A stretch of 16,017 nucleotides of DNA. It comes from CAYMSA01 sp964392965. Its GTDB lineage: Bacteria; Actinomycetota; Coriobacteriia; Anaerosomatales; Anaerosomataceae. Location: assembly GCA_964392965.1 (NCBI GenBank), contig CAYMSA010000037.1, positions 1-16,017 of the forward strand. Reading direction: 5' to 3'. Shown piece after piece: positions 6,693 to 14,950 of the stretch. Position 1 is the stretch's first letter; each line of letters opens with the position of its first letter. Below the pieces are notes generated by a model, which was not told the origin of the DNA, made no database searches, and was given only the letters and a program-made list of their open reading frames with translations. The position numbers were made by a program, and so were the translations under genes.

Positions 6693-7469
6693 ATGAGCAG
6701 CCTGTCTGACACGTGGGCGCGCTTCAAGGAAGCAGGGGACCCGCAGGCGCGCGAGAGTCTCATCCTGAACTACTCGCCACTCGTGAAGTATGTGGCGGGT
6801 CGTCTTTCGGCGAGCCTTCCGCAGAGCGTCGACACCGCGGATCTGATTTCGTACGGCGTATTCGGCTTGATCGACGCTATCGAGAAGTTCGATACCGGGC
6901 GGGGCATCAAGTTCGAAACGTACGCCATCTCCCGCATCAAGGGCGCGATCATCGATGAGCTCCGGGCGCTTGACTGGGTGCCGCGATCGGTGCGCTCACG
7001 GGCGAAGGAGTTCGAGGCTGCGCATATCGCCCTGGAACATCGCCTCAAGCGAGTGCCCACGGACCAGGAGATCGCTGCGGAGATGGGTGTACCCCTCAAG
7101 GAGTACCACGCAGTACTCTCGCGGCTTTCGTATACGTCGGTCATCTCCTTCGAGGAGCTGTGGTCGGGCTCCGGGGATCGAGACGACAACGCCGATCCGC
7201 TCGGCTCCATCGCCGATGAGAATGCGGAGGACCCCGTCCGTATCTTCGAGACGGCCGAGCTCAAGGAGATTCTCACCGACGCGATCGAACGCCTGCCTGA
7301 GCGGGAGAAGACCGTCATCGCGCTCTACTACTACGAAGGACTCACGTTGAAGGAGATCGGTGCCGTCCTGGGCGTGACCGAGTCGAGAGTGAGTCAGATG
7401 CACACGAAGGCGGTCTTGCGACTGCGATCCCGGCTCCATGCGGCACAGGGCTTTGTGCCGGCGCACTGA
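6693..7469 (+). CDS. whiG: RNA polymerase sigma factor, FliA/WhiG (sigma-28) family
   Basis: The 258-residue product has all three expected sigma regions. Region 2 is at about 24-95, with YSPLVKYVAGRL, DLISYGVFGLIDAIEKFD (50-67), GIKFETYAISRIKGAIIDEL (71-90) and the typical DWVPRSVR (94-101). Region 3 is at about 105-170, with RLKRVPTDQEIAAEMG. Region 4 is at about 190-250, with the helix-turn-helix LTLKEIGAVLGVTESRVSQ (217-235). This is the FliA/SigD/WhiG group, which directs flagellar genes in many bacteria and sporulation genes in Streptomyces. The product cannot tell which role applies, and no flagellar gene is present here. The ATG is 30 bases after xerC with GGAG at 6686-6689, only 3 bases away, so translation may be modest. 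It is probably co-transcribed with xerC. Confidence 0.95.
   Translation: MSSLSDTWARFKEAGDPQARESLILNYSPLVKYVAGRLSASLPQSVDTADLISYGVFGLIDAIEKFDTGRGIKFETYAISRIKGAIIDELRALDWVPRSVRSRAKEFEAAHIALEHRLKRVPTDQEIAAEMGVPLKEYHAVLSRLSYTSVISFEELWSGSGDRDDNADPLGSIADENAEDPVRIFETAELKEILTDAIERLPEREKTVIALYYYEGLTLKEIGAVLGVTESRVSQMHTKAVLRLRSRLHAAQGFVPAH
7441..7460 (+). other. Hairpin inside the last codons of the sigma-factor gene
   Basis: CGGCACA (7441-7447) and TGTGCCG (7454-7460) form a perfect 7-bp stem around GGGCTT, ending six bases before the stop codon. No T-run follows. It may contribute to termination or 3' end stability ahead of the 269-base gap, or it may be chance within coding sequence. Confidence 0.3.
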
Positions 7470-7616
7470 GCACCATCACACGATTCACACCGTGGCGCCC
7501 GTTTGCTGTCGGCGGTTAGCGATCTGCCGATGAGAGAGCTACCCTTGTCCTGCACTTGACGTGGGCGCTTCTCCGCCCGAATCCTCCGTAGGACGCTCCT
7601 CGCGTGCGAACAACTG

Positions 7617-7625
7617 TGGTATCCT
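7617..7625 (+). promoter_or_regulatory. Candidate extended -10 promoter for rpsB
   Basis: TGG followed directly by TATCCT (7620-7625) fits an extended -10 element (TGN-TATAAT type). No good -35 hexamer lies 16-18 bases upstream, which is common for extended -10 promoters. Transcription would begin near 7632, giving a leader of about 107 bases. A second possible -35, TTGACG (7556-7561), has only a poor partner, AATCCT. The remainder of the 7470-7738 gap holds no gene that I can support. Confidence 0.4.
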
Positions 7626-7670
7626 ACCTGCCGCTCTTCATTTCGCACGCCTGTGGATTCCGCGCGAGGT

Positions 7671-7687
7671 GCCGGCCTGAGGCCGGT
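7671..7687 (+). promoter_or_regulatory. Leader hairpin upstream of rpsB
   Basis: CCGGCC (7672-7677) pairs with GGCCGG (7681-7686) around TGA, and a G-T pair extends the stem. It would be in the 5' leader about 50 bases before the rpsB start. Ribosomal protein S2 is known to repress its own operon through its leader in some bacteria, so this is a candidate part of such a control element. The structure alone does not prove it. Confidence 0.35.
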
Positions 7688-7738
7688 CGTGTCGGGAGTT
7701 GAAGCAGGCGGAGGCCCAACCGACAGGGAGGCACCACT

Positions 7739-8554
<816 letters not shown>

Positions 8555-8617
8555 ACGTTCCGATCGGACAGGCGTGACATCATGAAACCGGGCAGACGCC
8601 CCGGTGAAGGAGGACCA

Positions 8618-9532
8618 ATGGAAATCACTGCTGCAATGGTGAAGGAGCTTCGGGAGATGACCGGAGCTGGCATGATGGACTGCAAGAAGGCGCTCGTCGA
8701 AGCCGGTGGCGACATGGACGCCGCAGTCGACGTCCTGCGCACCAAGGGCCTCGCGGCGCTTGCCAAGAAGTCCGGTCGCGCCACGAACGAGGGAGTCATC
8801 GGCGGCCAGGTGAGCGCGGACCGCTCGGTCGGCGTGCTCGTCGAGGTCAACTGCGAGACGGACTTCGTCGCCCGCAACGCGAACTTCACCACGCTCGTGT
8901 CGGAGATTGCCGGCCAGGTCGTCTCAGGCGGTGCAGCGGACGTGGCAGCGTTGCTTGAGCAGTCGTACGCTGCCCGTCCGGAGATCACCGTGCAGGAGCT
9001 CCTCGGCGAGGCCGTGAGTAAGCTCGGCGAGAACATGGGCGTGACGCGTTTCGTACGGTACGAGCTGAGCACCGAGTTCGGTCTCCAGAGCGTGTACATC
9101 CACGGCGTCGGGAACATCGGCGTCCTGGTCGAGGTCGCGGCTGGCACGGCCGAGGCTGCGGCGAGCGAGGCCGCCGTGACGTTCGCGAAGGACGTCGCGA
9201 TGCAGATCGCGGCCGCGTCGCCCATCTCGGTGCGCCGCGAGGAGGTCGCCGCCGACGTCATCGAGCACGAGCTCTCGATCTACCGGGCTCAGGCGGCCGA
9301 GACTGGCAAGCCCGAGCAGATCCAGGACAAGATCGCCCAGGGACGGCTCGACAAGTTCTTCAAGGAGTTCTGCCTCATGGAGCAGATGTTCGTGAAGGAC
9401 CCGGATTCCACTGTGAAGCAGTATGCGGAGAAGTGCTCCAGGGCCGCCGGGGCCGAGCTGAGCGTCACCCGCTTCACTCGCATGGTGCTCGGTGAGACGA
9501 GCGACGAGCCCAGGGTATCCTGCGGCGCCTAG
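8618..9532 (+). CDS. tsf: Translation elongation factor Ts
   Basis: EF-Ts is the nucleotide exchange factor for EF-Tu. The 304-residue product is slightly longer than the E. coli protein (283). The N-terminal UBA-like domain (1-55) carries the signature LREMTGAGMMDCKKAL (11-26), followed by VEVNCETDFVARN (75-87), in which TDFV (81-84) contacts the EF-Tu magnesium site. Two core domains follow, then the conserved end FTRMVLGE. About ten extra residues (TSDEPRVSCGA) trail the usual end. I chose ATG 8618 because the family start MEITAAMVKELR is there and a perfect AAGGAGG lies at 8607-8613. An in-frame ATG at 8582 would only add a GPR-rich leader that contains the ribosome site. It lies 63 bases after rpsB. 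Confidence 0.97.
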   Translation: MEITAAMVKELREMTGAGMMDCKKALVEAGGDMDAAVDVLRTKGLAALAKKSGRATNEGVIGGQVSADRSVGVLVEVNCETDFVARNANFTTLVSEIAGQVVSGGAADVAALLEQSYAARPEITVQELLGEAVSKLGENMGVTRFVRYELSTEFGLQSVYIHGVGNIGVLVEVAAGTAEAAASEAAVTFAKDVAMQIAAASPISVRREEVAADVIEHELSIYRAQAAETGKPEQIQDKIAQGRLDKFFKEFCLMEQMFVKDPDSTVKQYAEKCSRAAGAELSVTRFTRMVLGETSDEPRVSCGA

Positions 9533-9542
9533 TGCCCGAATG

Positions 9543-9575
9543 CCAACGAGGCGGTGCAGTGCACCGCCTCGTTGG
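9543..9575 (+). terminator. Long perfect hairpin between tsf and pyrH
   Basis: CCAACGAGGCGGTGCA (9543-9558) and TGCACCGCCTCGTTGG (9560-9575) are exact inverted repeats around a single G, so about 14 base pairs can form with a CAGTG loop. It begins 11 bases after the tsf stop. TCTATC follows rather than a solid T-run, so it may terminate fully, terminate partly, or act as a 3' stabiliser that separates the expression of rpsB-tsf from that of pyrH onward. Confidence 0.7.
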
Positions 9576-9589
9576 TCTATCATCACCTG

Positions 9590-9598
9590 TGGTAGTCA
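9590..9598 (+). promoter_or_regulatory. Weak candidate extended -10 element for pyrH
   Basis: TGG followed by TAGTCA lies just after the terminator-like hairpin and about 35 bases before the pyrH start. The 8-mer CTGTGGTA (9587-9594) also occurs at the rpsB candidate promoter (7614-7621). No good -35 box is visible and the match to TATAAT is poor, so this is only a suggestion. Confidence 0.22.
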
Positions 9599-9633
9599 CG
9601 CACTTTGAACGGACGACCGCCCGAGGGAGGATC

Positions 9634-10356
9634 ATGTCGGAGTATCGCTACAGGCGCGTCCTGCTGAAGCTGTCAGGCGAAGCGCTCATGGGTGACAACG
9701 GTTACGGCATCGATCCGGCCGTTCTCGATTCGCTCGCCCGTCAGCTCAAAGAGGTAACGGACGGCGGTGTGGAGGTCGCGATCGTCGTGGGCGGAGGGAA
9801 CATCTTCCGCGGCGTGGCAGCGGCATCCAAGGGCATGGACCGTGCTCAGGCGGACTACATCGGCATGCTTGCGACCGTCATGAACGCGCTGGCGCTGCAG
9901 GACACGCTCGAATCGAACGAGGTCTCGACCCGTGTGATGTCGGCCATCGAGATGCAGGCGGTAGCCGAACCGTACATCCGCAGACGGGCGATGCGTCACC
10001 TCGAGAAGGGGAGGACGGTCATCTTCGCCGCCGGGACGGGCAATCCGTACTTCACCACCGATACCACAGCGGCGTTGCGGGCGCTTGAGGTCGGTGCCGA
10101 GTGCATCCTGAAGGCGACGAAGGTGGACGGCATCTACGATGCCGATCCCGTCCTCGAGCCCGATGCGAAGAAGTTCGACGAGCTGCCGTATATCGAAGTC
10201 CTGAGCCGGGGGCTGAAGGTCATGGACAGCACGGCCATCAGTCTTGCGATGGACAATGACCTTCCGATCATCGTCTTCAACATGGAGCGGGAAGGAAATA
10301 TCGCCGCCACGCTGCGCGGTGAGCCGGTCGGTACGATCGTGCGAGGAGGACTGTGA
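9634..10356 (+). CDS. pyrH: Uridylate (UMP) kinase
   Basis: PyrH phosphorylates UMP to UDP with ATP, feeding UTP and CTP synthesis. It is the bacterial, hexameric, amino-acid-kinase-type enzyme. The 240-residue length is standard. Motifs include VLLKLSGEALMG (9-20), VVGGGNIFRG (51-60), DYIGMLATVMNALALQD (74-90), EPYIRRRAMRHLEKG (112-126), GTGNPYFTTDT (134-144) and KATKVDGIYDADP (160-172), and the C-terminus has MDSTAISLAMDN. I chose ATG 9634 because homology begins at YRRVLLKLSG and GAGGGAGG lies at 9623-9630. The frame is open back into the tsf stop region, but that stretch only translates the hairpin. The gene ends in TGATG with frr. CTP made downstream of PyrH is a substrate of CdsA, encoded nearby. 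Confidence 0.98.
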   Translation: MSEYRYRRVLLKLSGEALMGDNGYGIDPAVLDSLARQLKEVTDGGVEVAIVVGGGNIFRGVAAASKGMDRAQADYIGMLATVMNALALQDTLESNEVSTRVMSAIEMQAVAEPYIRRRAMRHLEKGRTVIFAAGTGNPYFTTDTTAALRALEVGAECILKATKVDGIYDADPVLEPDAKKFDELPYIEVLSRGLKVMDSTAISLAMDNDLPIIVFNMEREGNIAATLRGEPVGTIVRGGL

Positions 10357-10913
10357 TGTCTGTGCAGGATGTGAAGTCGGCCAGTGACCGGATGGACAAG
10401 GCACTCGGAGCGCTCGCGCACGAGTTCGCCAGCGTACGGACGGGCCGCGCATCGGGCGCGATTCTCGACAAGATCCAGATCGAATACTATGGTGTCCCGA
10501 CGCCACTCACGCAGATCGCGTCGGTGAACGCACCCGAGCCGCAGCTGCTCGTCGTGAGTCCCTATGATAAGAGCGTGCTGAACGCCGTGGAGAAGGCGAT
10601 TCGCGCCTCGGACCTGGGGCTCAACCCATCCAACGACGGTCTGGTCATCAGAATCCCCTTCCCGCCGCTCACCGAGGAGCGCCGCAAGGAGCTCGCCAAG
10701 CTCTGCCGGCACTACGCTGAGGAAGCGCGCGTTGCGGTCCGCAATATCCGTCGTGACGCCAACGACCACTTCAAGCGCCAGGAGAAGGACCACGAGATCT
10801 CGCAGGACGACCTGCGTCGTCTTGAGGCGGAGATTCAGAAGACGACTGACGCTCATATCGCCGAGATCGACGAGATGGTGAAGCGTAAAGAAGCGGAGAT
10901 CATGGAGGTCTGA
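10356..10913 (+). CDS. frr: Ribosome recycling factor
   Basis: RRF splits post-termination ribosomes together with EF-G. Starting at ATG 10356 the product is 185 residues, the usual length. Recognisable stretches are LAHEFASVRTGRAS near 20-33, IEYYGVPTPLTQIASV near 44-59, VSPYDKS, NDGLVIRIPFPPLTEERRKEL near 94-114 (a hallmark of the family), VAVRNIRRDAND, and a long C-terminal helix with HIAEIDEMVKRKEAEIMEV. ATG 10356 shares one base with the pyrH stop (TGATG) and has AGGAGG at 10344-10349, spacing 6. GTG 10353, one codon upstream, would be only 3 bases from that site. Translation coupled to pyrH is likely. Confidence 0.97.
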   Translation: MSVQDVKSASDRMDKALGALAHEFASVRTGRASGAILDKIQIEYYGVPTPLTQIASVNAPEPQLLVVSPYDKSVLNAVEKAIRASDLGLNPSNDGLVIRIPFPPLTEERRKELAKLCRHYAEEARVAVRNIRRDANDHFKRQEKDHEISQDDLRRLEAEIQKTTDAHIAEIDEMVKRKEAEIMEV

Positions 10914-11695
<782 letters not shown>

Positions 11696-11699
<4 letters not shown>

Positions 11700-12505
11700 G
11701 AGCCGTGAAGGACCTCGGGCGACGGACGGGAACGGGCATCGTACTGGCCGCGGTTGTGCTCCTCGTCATCGTCTACGGCCGGATCCTCGGCGTTGCGGTG
11801 ATGACGGGCCTGATCGCCGCACTCGCGACAGCAGAGCTGCACCGCATGCATCCGAATGAGAACGCCGCATCCCTCGAGCGTGTCATGGTGGCTCTTGCCT
11901 TCACGCTCCCGATCGCTGCGGCGCTGTGGGAACACCCGGGCGCATCCGCGATGCTTCTCGTGGGACTCGTGTGTGGTGCGGTCTGGTATGTGGGTACTCA
12001 GGAATCGCATCTTCGAGTGCTCTCGACGGTCGCCTTCGGGACACTCTACATCGCCTTCTCGCTTTCGCATCTCGTCTTGCTGCGGTCGCTCACGCAGGGC
12101 CTCGAGTTCTGCCTGGTCGTCATCCTGGGTGTGTGGGCGAATGACGTGTTCGCGTATCTCATCGGCTCGATGTTCGGCAGTCATCCGATGGCGCCTCGGA
12201 TTTCCCCGAAGAAGTCGTGGGAAGGCTTCATCGCCGGGACTGTGGGAACCGTCGCGGTGTGGGCTGCGGCAGGGCCACTCCTCGGGCTCGATGTACCGGT
12301 TCCGGTGCTTGCCGTGATCGGCCTCCTCGTCTCGCTCGTCGCTGTGCTCGGTGACCTCCTCGAGTCGCGCCTCAAGCGCGAGGCCAAGGTGAAGGACTCC
12401 GGTACGCTCGTGCCTGGTCACGGTGGTGTCCTCGATCGCTTCGACAGTCTGATCCCGGTTGCCGTCGTCGCCTACTACGCCCTCGTGATCGCAGGTGTGC
12501 GATGA
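11696..12505 (+). CDS. cdsA: Phosphatidate cytidylyltransferase (CDP-diacylglycerol synthase)
   Basis: CdsA joins CTP and phosphatidic acid to give CDP-diacylglycerol, the branch point of phospholipid synthesis in the inner membrane. The 269-residue product is very hydrophobic, with perhaps seven or eight membrane segments, starting at about residues 13-45 and including segments near 60-85, 100-130, 135-160, 175-195, 200-215 and 252-267. The family signature is at 224-250: SRLKR, then KDSG, PGHGG (240-244) and DRFD (247-250). It matches the published CdsA pattern. The start is GTG 11696, overlapping the uppS stop as GTGA. A second GTG at 11705 is possible, and no strong ribosome site decides between them. 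The gene ends in ATGA with dxr. Confidence 0.95.
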
Positions 12506-13656
12506 AGCGGATTCGCGTAGCGGTGCTCGGCTCGACCGGATCGATCGGCCGACAGGCGTTGGATGTGGCGCGCATGCATCCCGACCGGATAGAGATCGTG
12601 GCCCTGGCGGCCAACTCGCAGGTCGAGCTACTGGCGGCGCAGGCTGCCGAGTTCGGAGTGGACACTCTCGCGTTGGCTGACGCGACTGCGGCCGAGCGCG
12701 CAAGCCGGGTCGTCGGGAGACCCGTGGCATCGGGACTCGCCTCCCTCGAGGAGATCGCGGGATCCGGCACGGCGGACGTGGTGTTGAACGCTCTCGTCGG
12801 CGCTGCTGGCCTGCGGGTGTCCGTCGCCGCGCTGCGAAGTGGAGTGCAGCTCGCACTCGCTAACAAGGAATCGCTCGTCGTGGCCGGCGAGATCATCACC
12901 ACACTGGGCCTCGATCGGGTGGTCCCGGTCGACAGCGAGCACTCCGCCATCTTCCAGTGTCTTCTCGGCGAGGAGCGGGCCCCCGTGCGGCGCCTGTGGT
13001 TGACGGCCTCAGGCGGACCGTTCAGGGGCATGACATCGGCGGAGCTCGAGTCCGTGACACGCGAGCAGGCTCTCGCACACCCGCGCTGGACCATGGGACC
13101 GAAGATCACCATCGACTCGTCAACGCTCATGAACAAGGGCCTGGAGGTCATCGAGGCGCACCACCTCTTCGGCATCGATTACGATCGCATCAAGGTGGTC
13201 GTCCACCCGCAGTCGTGCATCCACTCGATGGTCGAGTTCGTCGACGGTTCCGTGAAGGCGCACCTCGGGCCTGCCGACATGCGCATACCGATCCAGTACG
13301 CGCTGAGTGCTCCCGAGCGCTGGGACTCGCCCGCTGAGCCAGTTGACTTCGCGACGCTCGGGCGTCTGGACTTCGAGGAGCCGGACGTCGACACGTTCCC
13401 CTGTCTTGCTCTCGCATTCGCTGCCGGACGCCGGGGCGGTACGCTCCCGGCCGTTATGAACGCCGCGAACGAGGTGGCGGTGGCGGCGTTCCTCGATGGC
13501 CGACTCGGCTACACTGCAATCGCACGGGTTGTGGAAGCGGTCATGGAGGCCCATGACGTCCGGCGGGCGGACTCGATAGAAGTGGTCGAGGACGCGGACG
13601 CCTGGGCGCGTGCGGCTGCAACGAACGCCTTACCCCGCGGTTCGTTCCCGGCCTGA
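12502..13656 (+). CDS. dxr: 1-deoxy-D-xylulose 5-phosphate reductoisomerase
   Basis: DXR rearranges and reduces DXP to MEP with NADPH, the committed step of the MEP isoprenoid pathway and the target of fosmidomycin. The 384-residue product has an NADPH-binding LGSTGSIG (9-16), then ANKES (120-124), the metal-site DSEHSA (144-149) with D144 and E146, SGGPFR (170-175), HPRWTMGPK (193-201) with H193, and DSSTLMNKGLEVIEAH (205-220) with N211, K212 and the third metal ligand E215. All catalytic residues known from the E. coli enzyme have a counterpart. The C-terminal helical domain contains AANEVAVAAFL. The ATG overlaps the cdsA stop (ATGA), with only a weak AGGTG at 12493-12497, which suggests translational coupling. 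Confidence 0.97.
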   Translation: MKRIRVAVLGSTGSIGRQALDVARMHPDRIEIVALAANSQVELLAAQAAEFGVDTLALADATAAERASRVVGRPVASGLASLEEIAGSGTADVVLNALVGAAGLRVSVAALRSGVQLALANKESLVVAGEIITTLGLDRVVPVDSEHSAIFQCLLGEERAPVRRLWLTASGGPFRGMTSAELESVTREQALAHPRWTMGPKITIDSSTLMNKGLEVIEAHHLFGIDYDRIKVVVHPQSCIHSMVEFVDGSVKAHLGPADMRIPIQYALSAPERWDSPAEPVDFATLGRLDFEEPDVDTFPCLALAFAAGRRGGTLPAVMNAANEVAVAAFLDGRLGYTAIARVVEAVMEAHDVRRADSIEVVEDADAWARAAATNALPRGSFPA

Positions 13657-13676
13657 CCGGTCGGTTCTCCGGCAGC

Positions 13677-13704
13677 AAGGAGTCTGATGTGGGCACGTCA
13701 TTGA
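13677..13704 (+). promoter_or_regulatory. Ribosome site and competing out-of-frame ATG at the rseP start
   Basis: AAGGAG (13677-13682) serves GTG 13689 at spacing 6. An ATG at 13687, in another frame and 4 bases from the same site, reads only MWARH before TGA at 13702-13704. A ribosome choosing the ATG would make a five-residue peptide and miss rseP, so the arrangement may hold protease synthesis down. The sequence is plain to see; the regulatory effect is inference. Confidence 0.35.
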
Positions 13705-14945
13705 GCGGCATCGAGACCGCCATCTGGGGAATCGTCACGTTCTCCATACTCATCGTCATGCACGAACTCGGCCACTTCTTGACCGCCCGGGCGCTGGGCG
13801 TGAAGGTCCACGAGTTCATGCTCGGCCTTCCGGGTCCCGCACTCCGGTTGCGCACGAAGAACATGACGTGGGGCATCACCGCCATACCGCTCGGCGGCTA
13901 TGTCCGTATTGCGGGCATGGAGCCCGGCGCCGAGGACCCGCTTCTCGCTCCTGCCCTCGCGCGCCTGCGGGATGCCGGTCCGACGAGCGCGCCGTCGCTC
14001 GCGGCCGTGCTCGGCGTGGACGAAGAGCGTGCGGAGTCCCTCCTCGGCACATTGGAGGACTGGAAGGCGGCGCGCGAAGGGGAGGACGGCCACTACGAGT
14101 ACGCGCTGGAGTGTGGACACGAGGCGCTCGATGCGTCATCTCTGCTCGACCGGGCGAGACGCTTCACCTATCGCGGCCAATCGACGCCGCGCAAGATCGC
14201 CATTCTCTCGATGGGTGTGGTCACGAACATCGTCGTGGCGCTCGTCACTTTCACGGTGGTGCTCTCGGTGTGGGGCTTCTACGATCCCACGACGACGATC
14301 GAATCACTCGCCGAAGGAGCTCCGGCGGCGACCGCCGGCATCGTGGCCGGAGACACGCTTGTCGCCCTTGACGGCGAACCGATCGAGACGTGGACCGAGT
14401 TCCAGATGCTCATGGCGCAGACGGAGCCCGGCGAGGCCGTGACCGTGTCCGTGGACCGTGACGGCTCCGTTGTTGACATCGTCGCGACGCTCGCCGACCA
14501 GGACGGGCACGGGTATCTCGGCGTGGGACCGGCGTTCGTGCATGTCCGACCGTCGGTGTGGGCGTCGTTCAATGAAGCGCTCCGGTATACCGGTCTCACC
14601 GTGCAGGCTATCTTGTCCCTGCTCAACCCGGCCACGTTCTCCGCAACGGTGAGTAATCTCACCGGGGTTGTCGGCATCTCGGTGATGGCGGCGCAGGCCG
14701 TGGCGAGTGGCCCGATCGATTACGCGGCGCTCATCGCGATGCTCTCACTCTCACTCGGTCTGATGAACCTCATACCGCTTCCGCCGCTCGATGGCGGGAA
14801 GATCGTGCTCGAGATCGTGGAGCGCATCATCCGACGGCCCATCAAACCGGCAGTGACGGTGGCACTCAACGCCGCGGGATCCATCCTGCTCTTCGCCCTC
14901 GTGGGCTACATCATCTTCGTGGACATCTCGCGGATCGTCGGATAG
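13689..14945 (+). CDS. rseP: Site-2 intramembrane metalloprotease RseP/RasP with an extra inserted domain
   Basis: S2P proteases cut membrane-anchored regulators such as anti-sigma factors inside the bilayer. The 418-residue product has TM1 (about 11-30) with the zinc site HELGH (25-29), then PLGGYVRIAGMEP (67-79). A second hydrophobic segment follows at about 171-196, then a PDZ domain (about 200-275, with AATAGIVAGDTLVALDGEPI). Next come NPATFSATVSNLTGVVGI (313-330), a helix with NLIPLPPLDGGKI (360-372) whose D368 is the third zinc ligand, and a last TM (about 396-412). Between residues 79 and 160 lies an insert that most family members lack. It is largely hydrophilic and helical in look, with LAAVLGVDEERAESLLGTL (104-122). 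The usual GP-x-x-N after it reads GVVTN (176-180). GTG 13689 has AAGGAG at spacing 6. Confidence 0.94.
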   Translation: MGTSLSGIETAIWGIVTFSILIVMHELGHFLTARALGVKVHEFMLGLPGPALRLRTKNMTWGITAIPLGGYVRIAGMEPGAEDPLLAPALARLRDAGPTSAPSLAAVLGVDEERAESLLGTLEDWKAAREGEDGHYEYALECGHEALDASSLLDRARRFTYRGQSTPRKIAILSMGVVTNIVVALVTFTVVLSVWGFYDPTTTIESLAEGAPAATAGIVAGDTLVALDGEPIETWTEFQMLMAQTEPGEAVTVSVDRDGSVVDIVATLADQDGHGYLGVGPAFVHVRPSVWASFNEALRYTGLTVQAILSLLNPATFSATVSNLTGVVGISVMAAQAVASGPIDYAALIAMLSLSLGLMNLIPLPPLDGGKIVLEIVERIIRRPIKPAVTVALNAAGSILLFALVGYIIFVDISRIVG

Positions 14946-14950
14946 GGGGC

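Noticed and set aside
7526..7533. GCCGATGA, close to the sigma-28 -10 consensus GCCGATAA, just after the sigma gene
   Set aside because: No TAAA-type -35 element is found about 15 bases upstream (TGTC is there instead), and GCCGAT is frequent by chance in this GC-rich sequence.
7556..7585. TTGACG with AATCCT 18 bases later as a promoter for rpsB
   Set aside because: The -35 box is good but the -10 matches only three of six positions. The extended -10 at 7617-7625 is the better candidate, though this one cannot be excluded.
9532..9633. Upstream extension of pyrH into the intergenic hairpin
   Set aside because: The added residues come from the terminator palindrome, and a strong ribosome site directly precedes ATG 9634, where kinase homology begins.
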